A stretch of DNA of 64,000 nt from Faecalibacterium prausnitzii (GCF_003287495.1 NZ_PRLE01000004.1:124001-188000); one strand, 5' to 3'. Counted from the first letter of the stretch, positions 41,229 to 51,900 are shown. Notes: generated by a model not told the origin, from the sequence alone. Numbers and translations are program-made.

Positions 41229-42098
41229 TTACAGCTTCTTGCCCGTGAGCATCTCATAGGCTTCCTCATACTTGGCAATGGTCTTGTCAATGATGTCCTG
41301 CGGCAGGTTGAAATCGCTGTCGGGGTTGGCCTTGAGCCAGTTGCGGACAAACTGCTTGTCGAACGAGGGCTGTCCGTGGCCTGCCTCGTAGCCCTCCAGC
41401 GGCCAGAAGCGAGAGGAATCCGGGGTGAGCATCTCGTCGCCCAGGATCACATTGCCCTCTTCATCCAGGCCGAACTCAAACTTGGTGTCGGCAATGATGA
41501 TGCCGCGGCTCAGGGCATACTCAGCGCACTTCTTGTACAGGGCAATGGTGTTGTCCCGCAGCTTGGTGGCGTACTCCTCGCCCTTGCCGGGGAAGAGCTT
41601 TTCCAGCACGGTGATGCTCTGCTCAAAGGTGATGTTCTCATCGTGGTCGCCCAGCTCTGCCTTGGTGGAGGGGGTGTAGATGGGCTCCGGCAGCTTCTGG
41701 GACTCTTTCAGGCCCTCGGGCAGCTTGATGCCGCAGGCAGTGCCGTTCTCCTGGTAGCTGGCCCAGCCGCTGCCGGTGATGTAGCCGCGCACGATGCACT
41801 CGATGGGCAGCATGGTCAGCTTGCGGCACATGGTGCACTTGCCCTCAAACTCGGGCTGCTGGAAATACTCCGGCATGTCCTTATTGTCCACGCTGATGAG
41901 GTGGTTGGGCACCACATCACGAGTGTAATCAAACCAGAACTTGCTCATCTGGGTGAGCACTTTGCCCTTATTGGTGATCTTATTTTTCAGGATGTAATCA
42001 AACGCAGAGATGCGGTCCGTGGCAACCATGATGAGGCTGTCGCCATTGTCGTAAATTTCGCGGACTTTGCCTTCCTTGATGGGCTTAAACTCTGTCAT
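41229..42098 (-). CDS. purC: Phosphoribosylaminoimidazole-succinocarboxamide synthase
   Basis: 289 residues, a complete SAICAR synthetase. KEGKVREIYDNGDSLIMVATDRISAFD is the ATP/CAIR-binding start; PIECIVRGYITGSGWASY and IADTKFEFGLDEEGNVILGDEMLTPDSSRFW are the family signatures. Catalyses CAIR + aspartate + ATP to SAICAR in purine synthesis. Stands alone with AGGAGTG before the ATG; no other pur gene in the window. Confidence 0.97.
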   Translation of the reverse strand: MTEFKPIKEGKVREIYDNGDSLIMVATDRISAFDYILKNKITNKGKVLTQMSKFWFDYTRDVVPNHLISVDNKDMPEYFQQPEFEGKCTMCRKLTMLPIECIVRGYITGSGWASYQENGTACGIKLPEGLKESQKLPEPIYTPSTKAELGDHDENITFEQSITVLEKLFPGKGEEYATKLRDNTIALYKKCAEYALSRGIIIADTKFEFGLDEEGNVILGDEMLTPDSSRFWPLEGYEAGHGQPSFDKQFVRNWLKANPDSDFNLPQDIIDKTIAKYEEAYEMLTGKKL

Positions 42099-42119
42099 AG
42101 CAAAACACTCCTATTTCTT

Positions 42120-42250
42120 GTGTAAACCTCTCCGTCGCTTCGCGCCAGCTCTCCTGTCCGGAGAGCCTTTGGCAAAGAGAGAAAGCCTTGCGGTACGCCA
42201 GGGTCACCCCTGTCAGGGGAGGTGTCACCGCAGGTGACAGAGGGGTTTTG
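42120..42250 (-). repeat. Dispersed palindromic repeat (MITE-like)
   Basis: About 130 bp of nested palindromes (CTCTCC-TGTCC-GGAGAG, CCCCTGTCAGGGG, GTCACCTGCGGTGAC on the minus strand). The CTCTGTCACCTGCGGTGACACCT core recurs at 45317-45347, and GGAGAGCTGGCGCG recurs at 45195. The 42099-42531 gap holds this, then an AT-rich tract and the bgl promoter. Confidence 0.7.
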
Positions 42251-42345
42251 TTTTCAGCTTCCATCAATATCTTATCACAGAACCTGTCCGTTTGGAAGAA
42301 ACAGAATCCAAGGAAAATGCCCTCATTTTTCGGTTTTCTTCGTGA

Positions 42346-43965
<1,620 letters not shown>

Positions 43966-44005
43966 GCGTGGTTTTGCAAACCAAACAAAATTCACATTTT
44001 GTTGA

Positions 44006-44034
44006 TTGACGCCGCCCATAAAAACGTGTATGAT
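44006..44034 (+). promoter_or_regulatory. Promoter of the phosphodiesterase gene
   Basis: TTGACG 44006-44011, 17-nt spacer, TATGAT 44029-44034. The ~125-nt leader holds inverted repeats: GCAAGCCAAC/GTTGGTTTGC (44048-44057, 44090-44099) and ATCGCAA/TTGCGAT. Confidence 0.8.
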
Positions 44035-44166
44035 GAGACAATGTATGGCAAGCCAACTTTTTAACGCGTTGGGAACATCGTTGGTTTGCATATCGCAACT
44101 ATGTCGTTTCGTGATACGATATTTTTAGAATTGCGATCAAATCATTGTAATATAAGGAGCAGTTGT

Positions 44167-45162
44167 ATGCGTCCCCTCATCATAGCACACCGCGGTGCCT
44201 CCAACCTGGCACCGGAAAACACACTGGCGTCGTTCCGGCTGGCCAAGGAGCTGGGTGCCGACGGCTTCGAGTGCGATGTCCAGCTCACCAAGGACCACAA
44301 GCTGGTCATTGCCCACGATTTCTTCACCGATGCGCACACCGGCGTCAAGGGTGATATCTACGATATGACCTTTGACGAGCTGCGCCAGCTGGACTTTGGC
44401 AAGTGGAAGAGCCCCGAGTACGAAGGCGAGAAGATCCCCACCATCGAGGAAGTGCTGGACATCGGCAAAGACATGAAGATGATGCACATTGAGCTCAAGC
44501 CCTATCTGGACCGGGATGCCGATTTCCCGGAGCGGGTCATCGACGCGGTGGTCAATGCGCACATGGAGGATAAAGTCATCCTCACCTCGTTCCAGTACGG
44601 CCTGCTGGGCCGCATCAAGGAGATCCGGCCCGAGATCCGCACCGCTGCCCTGTTTCTGAACACGGAGTCCTCCCTCTGCCCGCCCACAGCCCTGTGGGAA
44701 GATCTGGGCCTGACCAACGGCGACCCGCTGCTGGAAGAGCTCTCCGGCCCGCAGGGGCTGGAAAAGGCCGTCTCCATCGTGGAGAACCCGGACTCGGTGG
44801 ACGAGGAGAACGGCCTGCTGGTTCGCTATCTCAATGACCGCCTGACCGCCCTCTCCTCCAACTACCCGGGCAAAAATCTGGTGGAGATCTTACAGCAGTA
44901 CTATTACCAGACCGATATGCTCAAGTATGTCTCCCAGTTTGATTTCCCGCTGGACTATGTCGGCCCGGAGTACCACGTCTGCTTCCGGGACACCACCCTG
45001 CTCCAGCGCGCGGTGGAGATGGGCTACCATGTGGCCCCCTGGCCTGTGGGCGACGAGAGCCGCCGGGACCTGCGCAGTGTCCTCAAGCAGAACCCGGAGA
45101 TCATCGTGACCAACAAACCCGAGATCGTCATGGCGATTTTGCAGGGCCAGAAAGCACAATAA
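44167..45162 (+). CDS. Glycerophosphodiester phosphodiesterase
   Basis: 331 residues, GDPD TIM barrel. Catalytic HRGASNLAPENT (H8, R9, E17), FECDVQLTKD with the metal acids and the second His in VIAHD. C-terminal PWPVGDESRRDLR and GPEYHVCF complete the fold. About 80 residues longer than minimal GDPDs because of an insertion around 190-240. Splits glycerophosphodiesters to glycerol-3-phosphate and alcohol. No signal peptide, so cytoplasmic. ATG 44167 has AAGGAGC upstream; an upstream extension in frame covers the regulatory leader. Confidence 0.93.
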   Translation: MRPLIIAHRGASNLAPENTLASFRLAKELGADGFECDVQLTKDHKLVIAHDFFTDAHTGVKGDIYDMTFDELRQLDFGKWKSPEYEGEKIPTIEEVLDIGKDMKMMHIELKPYLDRDADFPERVIDAVVNAHMEDKVILTSFQYGLLGRIKEIRPEIRTAALFLNTESSLCPPTALWEDLGLTNGDPLLEELSGPQGLEKAVSIVENPDSVDEENGLLVRYLNDRLTALSSNYPGKNLVEILQQYYYQTDMLKYVSQFDFPLDYVGPEYHVCFRDTTLLQRAVEMGYHVAPWPVGDESRRDLRSVLKQNPEIIVTNKPEIVMAILQGQKAQ

Positions 45163-45170
45163 GCTTTTCC

Positions 45171-45232
45171 TCTTCGCCAGGGGCTCTCCCTTTGGGAGAG
45201 CTGGCGCGCCAGCGCCTGAGAGGGCGAGCCCG
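45171..45232 (+). repeat. Dispersed palindromic repeat, short copy
   Basis: GGCTCTCCCTTTGGGAGAGCTGGCGCGCCAGCGCC (two overlapping palindromes) and a GAGAGGG end, related to 42120-42250. Confidence 0.6.
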
Positions 45233-45253
45233 GTAAAATAAAATCTGTATGCG

Positions 45254-45306
45254 CAGCGATACGCTGACTCTAGCAAATAGAGTGCGTATCGCTGTGTTTT
45301 TTCTTT
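45254..45306 (+). terminator. Terminator of the phosphodiesterase gene
   Basis: CAGCGATACGC-(TG)-ACTCTA-GCAAA-TAGAGT-GCGTATCGCTG then TGTTTTTTC. Confidence 0.9.
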
Positions 45307-45316
45307 TTGTTCACAT

Positions 45317-45415
45317 CCTTGCCCTCTCCGTCACCTGCGGTGACACCTTGCCCCCTTCTGGCACTTTCGTGCCACCTCCCCCGGACGGGGGAGTCTTTCA
45401 AAGGGAGAGGCCTTG
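45317..45415 (+). repeat. Dispersed palindromic repeat, second copy
   Basis: CCCTCTCCGTCACCTGCGGTGACACCTTG, GGCACTTTCGTGCC and CTCCCCCGGACGGGGGAG palindromes; shares its first block with 42120-42250. Confidence 0.7.
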
Positions 45416-45435
45416 GCATTTCGGAAACTTTTCTC

Positions 45436-45463
45436 TTGACATTTCCTTTCTCACGCCTATAAT
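45436..45463 (+). promoter_or_regulatory. Promoter of the marR gene
   Basis: TTGACA 45436-45441, 16-nt spacer, TATAAT 45458-45463. Confidence 0.9.
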
Positions 45464-45480
45464 TGTACTGTATCAAACAG
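45463..45480 (+). promoter_or_regulatory. Putative MarR operator 1
   Basis: TTGTACTGTATCAAACAG overlaps the end of the -10 box; 15 of 18 bases match the site at 46091-46108 in the same position relative to the second promoter. Confidence 0.7.
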
Positions 45481-45528
45481 TTTTATTTGAAACAGTTCAA
45501 TTTCAAAACGATCCAAAGGGTGATTCTT

Positions 45529-46035
45529 ATGTTGACCGATTTTAAAACAGTGCATCCCGGCTGCTGCCCTCCCCACGACAACCCGCCCTGGGAGCCGCCG
45601 CAGGTCATCCCGGCCCAGATCCGCCGGGTAAACAACCTCATCTTCCGCAAGATCAACGCGTTCTCCCGGGCAAACGGGCTGGAACAGGGCACGCCCATGC
45701 ATGGGTGGATCGTGGAATATCTCTACTCCCATCAGAGTGAGCCGGTCTTCCAGCGGGACATCGAGCGGGATTTTTCCATTACCCGCTCCACCGTGACCAA
45801 CATTCTGCAGCTGATGGAGCGCAAAGGCTACATTGAGCGCCAGAGCGTCCCCCAGGACGCCCGGCTCAAAATGCTGGTGCTGACAGCCAAAGGCCTGGAA
45901 TTCCACGAAAAGACCATGCTCTCCCTCCATCAGACCGACGAATTTGTAGCTGGGCTGTTGACAGAGGAAGAAAACACCGAGCTGCTCCGACTGCTCAACA
46001 AACTCAAGAACGGACTGAATGATTCACAAATATGA
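45529..46035 (+). CDS. MarR family transcriptional regulator
   Basis: 168 residues. The winged helix is clear: PVFQRDIERDFSITRSTVTNILQLMERKGYIERQSVPQDARLKMLVLTAKGLEFH gives the recognition helix and the DxR wing of MarR. N-terminal 30 residues are Pro- and Cys-containing and unusual. AAAGGGTGA precedes ATG 45529. The ABC exporter pair starts 98 nt downstream behind its own promoter with a near-identical operator; autoregulated repressor of the exporter is the natural reading. Confidence 0.93.
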   Translation: MLTDFKTVHPGCCPPHDNPPWEPPQVIPAQIRRVNNLIFRKINAFSRANGLEQGTPMHGWIVEYLYSHQSEPVFQRDIERDFSITRSTVTNILQLMERKGYIERQSVPQDARLKMLVLTAKGLEFHEKTMLSLHQTDEFVAGLLTEEENTELLRLLNKLKNGLNDSQI

Positions 46036-46063
46036 ACTTTTTCCGAAACCTTTTTGAATTGCA

Positions 46064-46091
46064 TTGACATTCAAAAAGTTCTGTATAGAAT
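46064..46091 (+). promoter_or_regulatory. Promoter of the ABC exporter operon
   Basis: TTGACA 46064-46069, 16-nt spacer, TAGAAT 46086-46091. Confidence 0.85.
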
Positions 46092-46108
46092 TGTTCTGTA
46101 CCAAACAA
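46091..46108 (+). promoter_or_regulatory. Putative MarR operator 2
   Basis: TTGTTCTGTACCAAACAA, starting at the last base of the -10 box as operator 1 does. Confidence 0.7.
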
Positions 46109-46133
46109 AATCAATCACAGGAGGAAACTACAG

Positions 46134-47885
46134 ATGATCAAAAAGTTAGCGTCACATCTGGGCGAGTACAAACGCTCTGCCATCGTGACGCCGCTCCTTT
46201 CCGCGCTGGAAGCGATCATGGATATCCTGCTTCCCACCATCATGGCGTTCATCATCGATCAGGGCATCGAGAAGAGCGATATGAACGCCATCCTCAAATA
46301 TGGTCTGCTCACGTTCCTGGTGGCCGCTTTCGCGCTGCTGCTGGGTGTGCTGGCGGGCCGCTTTGCCGCCGATGCTTCCACGGGCTTTGCAGGCAATCTG
46401 CGCGACGCCATGTATGAGAGCGTCCAGCATTACTCGTTCTCCAACATCGACAAATTCTCCACCGCCGGCCTTGTCACCCGTATGACCACCGACGTGACCA
46501 ACGTGCAGAACGCGTTCCAGATGATCGAGCGGATGTGCGTGCGCGCCCCGGTGCATCTGGTGTTTGCCCTGTTCATGGCCTGCATGATCGGCGGCCCGCT
46601 GGCCCTGATCTTTGTGGTGGCCATGGCATTCCTGCTGGCGGTGCTGGCATCCATCATGGTGCCCACGTTCAAAATTTTTGACCGCGTGTTCAAAAACTAC
46701 GATAACCTGAACGCCTCCGTGCAGGAGAACGTTTCGGCCATCCGCGTGGTCAAGAGCTTTGTCCGCGAGGGCTTTGAAAACGAGAAGTACACCAAGGCCT
46801 GCGAGAGCCTGTACAACCAGTTCGTCAACGCGGAGAGCCGCCTGAGCTTCAATAACCCCGCCATGCTCACCGCCGTTTACGGCTGCAACATCGCCCTGAG
46901 CTGGTTCGGCGCCAAGTATGTCCTGCACGGCGCCATCACCACCGGCCAGCTCAACGCCCTGTTCGGCTACATCATGAACGTTCTCATGGCTCTGATGATG
47001 CTGAGCATGGCGTTCGTCATGATCGCCATGTCCGCCTCTTCCGCCAAGCGTATCGTGGAAGTGCTGGACGAGAAGACGGACCTGCCCCCGGCCAAGAACC
47101 CCGTGCAGCAGGTGGCCGACGGCTCCATTGAGTTTGAGCATGTTTCCTTTCAGTATAAGCACGGCTCCGGCCAGCCGGTGCTGAATGATATCACATTCTC
47201 CGTCAAACCCGGCGAAACGCTGGGCATCATCGGCGGCACGGGCAGCGCGAAATCCAGCCTGGTCCAGCTCATTCCTCGCCTGTACGACGCCGAGACCGGC
47301 ACCGTCAAGGTCGGCGGCGTGGACGTGAAAGATTACAACCTTGATGTCCTCCGCCATGAGGTCTCCATGGTACTGCAGAAGAACGTGCTGTTCTCCGGCA
47401 CCATCCTGGATAACCTGCGCTGGGGCAACGAGAACGCCAGCGAGGAAGAGTGCATCCGGGTGGCAAAGCTGGCCTGCGCCGATGAATTCATCGAGCGCTT
47501 CCCCGATCAGTACAACACCTGGATCGAGCAGGGCGGCAGCAACGTCTCCGGCGGCCAGAAGCAGCGCCTGACCATTGCCCGCGCCCTGCTGCGCAAACCC
47601 AAGGTTCTGATCCTCGATGACTCCACCAGCGCCGTGGATACCGCCACGGACGCCAAGATCCGCAAGGCGTTCCGGGAAGAGATCCCCGGCACCACCAAGA
47701 TCATCATTGCACAGCGCATCTCCTCGGTGCAGGATGCGGACCGCATCCTGGTGCTGGACAACGGCCAGATCAACGGCCTGGGCACTCATGAGGAGCTGCT
47801 GAAGACCAACGCCATTTATCAGGAAGTCTACAACAGCCAGACCCAGGGCAGCGGCGACTTCGACAAGCAGGGAGGTGAGCAGTAA
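46134..47885 (+). CDS. ABC transporter, permease-ATPase half (degenerate-site subunit)
   Basis: 583 residues: six-helix exporter TMD (about 15-315) then NBD. The NBD has Walker A GGTGSAKSS, in which the usual GSGKS glycine is Ala, signature VSGGQKQRL, and Walker B LILDDSTSAVD, with Asp where the catalytic Glu normally sits. Signature intact but ATPase residues altered, which is the degenerate half of heterodimeric exporters such as BmrCD or LmrCD. Its partner is the next gene, which overlaps by one base (TAATG). Likely substrate: drugs or toxic compounds sensed by the MarR protein. Confidence 0.94.
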   Translation: MIKKLASHLGEYKRSAIVTPLLSALEAIMDILLPTIMAFIIDQGIEKSDMNAILKYGLLTFLVAAFALLLGVLAGRFAADASTGFAGNLRDAMYESVQHYSFSNIDKFSTAGLVTRMTTDVTNVQNAFQMIERMCVRAPVHLVFALFMACMIGGPLALIFVVAMAFLLAVLASIMVPTFKIFDRVFKNYDNLNASVQENVSAIRVVKSFVREGFENEKYTKACESLYNQFVNAESRLSFNNPAMLTAVYGCNIALSWFGAKYVLHGAITTGQLNALFGYIMNVLMALMMLSMAFVMIAMSASSAKRIVEVLDEKTDLPPAKNPVQQVADGSIEFEHVSFQYKHGSGQPVLNDITFSVKPGETLGIIGGTGSAKSSLVQLIPRLYDAETGTVKVGGVDVKDYNLDVLRHEVSMVLQKNVLFSGTILDNLRWGNENASEEECIRVAKLACADEFIERFPDQYNTWIEQGGSNVSGGQKQRLTIARALLRKPKVLILDDSTSAVDTATDAKIRKAFREEIPGTTKIIIAQRISSVQDADRILVLDNGQINGLGTHEELLKTNAIYQEVYNSQTQGSGDFDKQGGEQ

Positions 47886-49813
47886 TGGCACAGGAAAAAG
47901 CAAAAGTGGTTCACGGCCCCGGCCCCCGCGGCGTCGGCGGCCCGCGCCCCAAAGTAGAGAACCCGGGCAAGCTGCTCAAGCGGATCATGGGTGAGGTATT
48001 CAAGCACTACCTGCCCCACTGCATCATCGTGCTGTTCTGCATCGTGGCAAGTGCCATGGCAAATGTGCAGGCCAGCCTGTTTTTGCAAACGCTGGTGGAC
48101 GATTACATCGTCCCCATGACCCAGCAGGCCAACCCTGATTTTGCTCCCCTGCTGGGCGCTCTGCTCAAGGTGGGCTGCATCTATCTGGTGGGCATCATAG
48201 CCGCCTGGTGCAATTCCCGCATCATGGTCAACGTGACCCAGGGCACCCTGCGCAACCTGCGCGTCCAGCTCTTCACCCACATGGAGAGCCTGCCCATCAA
48301 GTATTTTGACCAGCACCCCCACGGCGATATCATGTCCGTTTACACCAACGATGTGGACACCCTGCGCCAGATGCTCAGCCAGAGCATCCCGCAGCTCATC
48401 TCCAGCGCCATCACCATCGTTTCCGTCTTTGTCAGCATGTGTATGCTGGACATCCGTCTCACCGTCGTCACCATGCTGATGGTAGCCCTGATGCTCTTCA
48501 CCACCAAGAAGATCACCTCCCAGAGCGGCAAATACTTCATCGCCCAGCAGCGTGACCTCGGCAAGCTGAACGGCTACATCGAGGAAATGATGGAGGGCCA
48601 GAAAGTTGTCAAGGTGTTCACCCACGAGCAGAAAACTCTGGCCGGTTTCCGGGAGCTGAACGATAAGCTGAAAGACAGCGCCAAGCAGGCCAACAGCTAC
48701 GCCAACATCATCATGCCCGTCACGGCCCAGCTGGGCAACGTGAGCTACGCCGTCTGCGCTCTGGTGGGCGCGGCCATGGCCGTGGGCAATGTGGGCGGCA
48801 TGACGCTGGGCACTGTCATGGCGTTCCTGGCCCTGAACAAGAGCTTCAACATGCCCATCAGCCAGGTGTCCATGCAGGCCAACAGCATCATCATGGCACT
48901 GGCCGGTGCCGAGCGTATCTTCAAGATGATGGATGCGCCCAGCGAGGCCGATGAGGGTTATGTCACCCTCGTCAACGCCAAGTACGACCGGGACGACAAC
49001 CTCGTGGAGACCAAGGAGCGGACGGGCATCTGGGCCTGGAAGCACCCCCACCACGACGGCACCACCACCTACCACAAGCTGGCCGGTGACATCACCTTTA
49101 CGGATGTTGATTTCGGCTATGTGCCCGAGAAGACCGTCCTGCACGACATCAACCTGTACGGCCGCCCGGGCCAGAAGATTGCCTTTGTCGGCTCCACCGG
49201 TGCCGGCAAGACCACCATCACCAACCTCATCAACCGCTTCTACGACATCTCGGACGGCAAGATCCGCTACGACGGCATCAACATCCAGAAGATCCGGAAG
49301 AGCGACCTGCGCCGCTCTCTGGGCATCGTGCTGCAGGATACCCACCTGTTTACCGGCACGGTCATGGAGAACATCCGCTATGGCCGTCTGGACGCCTCGG
49401 ATGAAGAGTGCATCGCGGCCGCCAAGCTGGCCAACGCCAATGGCTTCATCCAGCGCCTGCCGGATGGTTACAACACCATGCTGACCGGCGACGGTGCCAA
49501 CCTGTCTCAGGGCCAGCGCCAGCTGCTGGCCATCGCCCGTGCCGCGGTCGCTGACCCGCCGGTGCTGATCCTGGACGAGGCAACCTCCTCCATTGATACC
49601 CGCACCGAGGCGCTGGTCCAGCGCGGCATGGACGGCCTGATGTACGGCCGCACCAGTTTCGTCATCGCCCACCGCCTGTCCACGGTCCGCAATGCAGACT
49701 GCATCGTGGTCCTGGAGCAGGGCCGCATCATTGAGCGCGGCAGCCATGATGAGCTGATTGCCAAGAAAGGCAAGTACTATCAGCTCTACACCGGCAACCT
49801 GGCCGAGAATTGA
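47885..49813 (+). CDS. ABC transporter, permease-ATPase half (canonical-site subunit)
   Basis: 642 residues. A ~45-residue Pro/Gly/Lys-rich tail (GPGPRGVGGPRPK) precedes six TMD helices. The NBD has Walker A GSTGAGKTT, signature LSQGQRQLL (Q for G) and Walker B LILDEATSSID with catalytic Glu. It is complementary to the first subunit, as expected for a heterodimer with one consensus ATP site. An insertion of about 40 residues between TMD and NBD (RDDNLVETKERTGIWAWKHPHHDG) is a family feature. A strong terminator follows. Confidence 0.95.
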   Translation: MAQEKAKVVHGPGPRGVGGPRPKVENPGKLLKRIMGEVFKHYLPHCIIVLFCIVASAMANVQASLFLQTLVDDYIVPMTQQANPDFAPLLGALLKVGCIYLVGIIAAWCNSRIMVNVTQGTLRNLRVQLFTHMESLPIKYFDQHPHGDIMSVYTNDVDTLRQMLSQSIPQLISSAITIVSVFVSMCMLDIRLTVVTMLMVALMLFTTKKITSQSGKYFIAQQRDLGKLNGYIEEMMEGQKVVKVFTHEQKTLAGFRELNDKLKDSAKQANSYANIIMPVTAQLGNVSYAVCALVGAAMAVGNVGGMTLGTVMAFLALNKSFNMPISQVSMQANSIIMALAGAERIFKMMDAPSEADEGYVTLVNAKYDRDDNLVETKERTGIWAWKHPHHDGTTTYHKLAGDITFTDVDFGYVPEKTVLHDINLYGRPGQKIAFVGSTGAGKTTITNLINRFYDISDGKIRYDGINIQKIRKSDLRRSLGIVLQDTHLFTGTVMENIRYGRLDASDEECIAAAKLANANGFIQRLPDGYNTMLTGDGANLSQGQRQLLAIARAAVADPPVLILDEATSSIDTRTEALVQRGMDGLMYGRTSFVIAHRLSTVRNADCIVVLEQGRIIERGSHDELIAKKGKYYQLYTGNLAEN

Positions 49814-49822
49814 TCAGACCTG

Positions 49823-49862
49823 AAAAGGGGCTGTTGCAAAAAACGCAACAGCCCCTTTTTAT
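49823..49862 (+). terminator. Terminator of the marR-ABC region
   Basis: GGGGCTGTTGC-AAAAAAC-GCAACAGCCCC then TTTTT. Confidence 0.93.
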
Positions 49863-49889
49863 CATTTGCTTTTTATATTCTGTCCGAAA

Positions 49890-50030
49890 TTATTTCCACA
49901 GGAAGTTCTCTGCTGCATTTGCAAAGGTCAGCTGCCAGCACTCCCAGTCATGGGCGGCGGGCACCTGCAGATAGGTATAGTCCAGACCCAGTTCGCTCAT
50001 TCTTGCGTGTGAAAAGTCTGTCTTTTTCAT
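49890..50030 (-). pseudogene. C-terminal remnant of a tributyrin-type esterase
   Basis: The 46-codon frame MKKTDFSHARMSELGLDYTYLQVPAAHDWECW… matches only the last ~40 residues of esterase-D/tributyrin-esterase proteins, in which HDW holds the catalytic His. The nucleophile domain is absent. No ribosome site. Probably the decayed 3' end of a deleted gene. Confidence 0.6.
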
Positions 50031-50136
50031 GATTTTCCGAAGCAGTCCGCTTTTATCTCATCTGATCTATTGGAGTCTTTTCTGCCGGAGATCCCACAAC
50101 ACGGTAAGCCATCGCTCCATTGGGCTGCACCGCTTT

Positions 50137-50730
50137 TCAGTTGATATCGTGCTTCTTGCAGAATTGCTTGCTCACCCAGTACATTCCGCCCCAGATGGCA
50201 ATGGCCAGCACCAGATACCCCGGGTTGCGCAGGCTGCTCAGCAGCGATTGTCCGAACACGGCCATCATGCCAACCATGGCACCTTTGCCCAGCAGCACGG
50301 TGCGCAGATAGTGGCCCTCGTCCATGTCCGACATGCCAAAGGCAAAGTGCATGAACGAAGTGGGCGCAAAGGGCAGCAGGGCCAGCATAAACAGGGACGC
50401 CGTATCCAGGTGGTTCACCCACTGCTGCGCCCGTTCCAGCTTGCGGGAGCGGCTGGCCAGCTTCCAGAAAAACCGCTTGACCACCCGCCGCCAGAACAGG
50501 AACATGATGGTGCCGCCTGCGGCCACCCCCATCCAGCTGTACAAAAAGCCCAGCACCCCGCCGTGAGCCGCCACATTGAGGGCCACAATGGCCACCAGCG
50601 GCAGCGGCGGGAAAAACGACTCCACCGCTGCCAGCAGGATGGGCACCAGCGGGCCCAGATTCTCAAACCCGGCCAGCAGGCCCTCCCAGAACTCCAGCTG
50701 CCCCAGCTGGTGGAACCATGTCCAGTCCAT
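50137..50730 (-). CDS. DedA/TVP38 (VTT domain) membrane protein
   Basis: 197 residues with the VTT/SNARE-associated core: PILLAAVESFFPPLPLVAIVALNVAAHGG…GFLYSWMGVAAGGTIMFLFWRR and LLPFAPTSFMHFAFGMSDM. Relatives (DedA, YtxB-like) are lipid scramblases or transporters of undecaprenyl phosphate and keep membrane energetics. I use ATG 50730 near GAAAGGAT; a further upstream ATG (50760) has no ribosome site. Separated by 156 nt from the exonuclease gene upstream. Confidence 0.88.
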   Translation of the reverse strand: MDWTWFHQLGQLEFWEGLLAGFENLGPLVPILLAAVESFFPPLPLVAIVALNVAAHGGVLGFLYSWMGVAAGGTIMFLFWRRVVKRFFWKLASRSRKLERAQQWVNHLDTASLFMLALLPFAPTSFMHFAFGMSDMDEGHYLRTVLLGKGAMVGMMAVFGQSLLSSLRNPGYLVLAIAIWGGMYWVSKQFCKKHDIN

Positions 50731-50886
50731 CACGCGTTCATCCTTTCCCGTTTCGCACATTCTATGCAGCTAGTATATCCAAATTCTATGACGGGGCTAT
50801 GAACAGAATTTGAGCGTTTTTGCCTTTTTGCACCCGTCCTCTCCTTTTGTTACGGAAGAAAGGTGGGTTTTCCTGCAAAATTTTTC

Positions 50887-51900
50887 TTATTTCGCGGCGT
50901 TTTTGGCGGCTTCTTCCGCCTGCTTTTCGGCCCGGGCACGCATCCGCTCGATCTGCTGGGTGCGCTGCTTGTGCCAGCGGGCCAGGCCCGCGTCGTCCGG
51001 CACCTGCACGCAGCGGGCAAAGCTCCAGTGCAGGCCGTCCCGCCGGGCCAGCTTGTACCGCTGCAGGACGCCCTTGCCTGCCTCGTTGCCGCTGCCCTGG
51101 CAGCGGGGGCACTGGGCCAGCGTATACCAGCTGTTGCTGCCCTTTTTCAGCCAGATCTCGTCCGGGGTCAGATCTTCTCCGCACACCGGGCACTGCGCCA
51201 CGCTGATGGCGGGATCCATGCGCCAGGTAGATGGCTCCACATAGCCGCGGAAGACTTTGAAATCCCGGTAATCGCCGGGGGCCGGGCAGAGGCTCTGGTG
51301 CAGGGCCTCGTCCTCGGTGGGGTAGGCCGCCAGCCCGGCCCGCAGGTCCAGCTTGCGGCAGACATCGGCGGTGTAGAGCGTGTCGGACAGGGCATCGTGG
51401 AACGGGCGATCCATCGGAATCCCCATCCGGGTGACGACACTCTCCAGCGTCATCCCCTCGCCCTCCTTGCGGGGGTGCTCCCGCAGGAAGACCTGCTGCA
51501 GATCATACCAGACGGTCGGGCGGCTCTCATCCAGATTGCACAGGAAAAGATTCTGCTTGAGCACCGGCACATCGTCCATGCCCCACTCCGCAAACTCGGC
51601 ATCCGGGCCGCACCACTTCATAAAGCGGCGCAGCCCCTGCACGATGGGCTCGCCCCGGTCCAGGTCGGCCTGGGTCAGGCCCGTCACCTTGGCGATGTGG
51701 TGCTGTAATTTGCGGAAAATGCGGGGCCGGAGGTGGATGGAGAACGTATCCAGGACATTGGCGTCCTCGTCGATCTTCACCGCGCCGATCTCAATGATCT
51801 CGCCCCGGAATGTCTGCTGCACCCCGTGATAGTTGAATGGATACGGCTGGTAGCCGATGTTCCACTCCAAATCGAATAAAACCAGATTGCGCTGTGGCAT
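50887..51900 (-). CDS. DEDDh 3'-5' exonuclease with C-terminal zinc ribbon
   Basis: 337 residues. DEDDh nuclease: FDLEWN (D10, E12), an acidic helix around 106-112 (WGMDDVPVL), and the late HDALSDT that supplies His and Asp. This part resembles KapD/Rnase-T-like exonucleases. After residue 225 a zinc ribbon follows (CPVCGE…CPRCQG), uncommon in this family, then a basic/Ala-rich helix ending AEKQAEEAAKNAAK. Probably degrades RNA or DNA ends. It follows the HAD gene by 16 nt and is co-transcribed. Confidence 0.85.
   Translation of the reverse strand: MPQRNLVLFDLEWNIGYQPYPFNYHGVQQTFRGEIIEIGAVKIDEDANVLDTFSIHLRPRIFRKLQHHIAKVTGLTQADLDRGEPIVQGLRRFMKWCGPDAEFAEWGMDDVPVLKQNLFLCNLDESRPTVWYDLQQVFLREHPRKEGEGMTLESVVTRMGIPMDRPFHDALSDTLYTADVCRKLDLRAGLAAYPTEDEALHQSLCPAPGDYRDFKVFRGYVEPSTWRMDPAISVAQCPVCGEDLTPDEIWLKKGSNSWYTLAQCPRCQGSGNEAGKGVLQRYKLARRDGLHWSFARCVQVPDDAGLARWHKQRTQQIERMRARAEKQAEEAAKNAAK

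Noticed and set aside
46152-47903. Long minus-strand open frame opposite the first ABC subunit, with similar ones opposite the P-type ATPase (53518-55245) and the second ABC gene
   Set aside because: Composition is that of an antisense shadow in GC-rich DNA (His/Gly/Asp/Val-rich, no domain), and the plus-strand genes have full motifs and ribosome sites.
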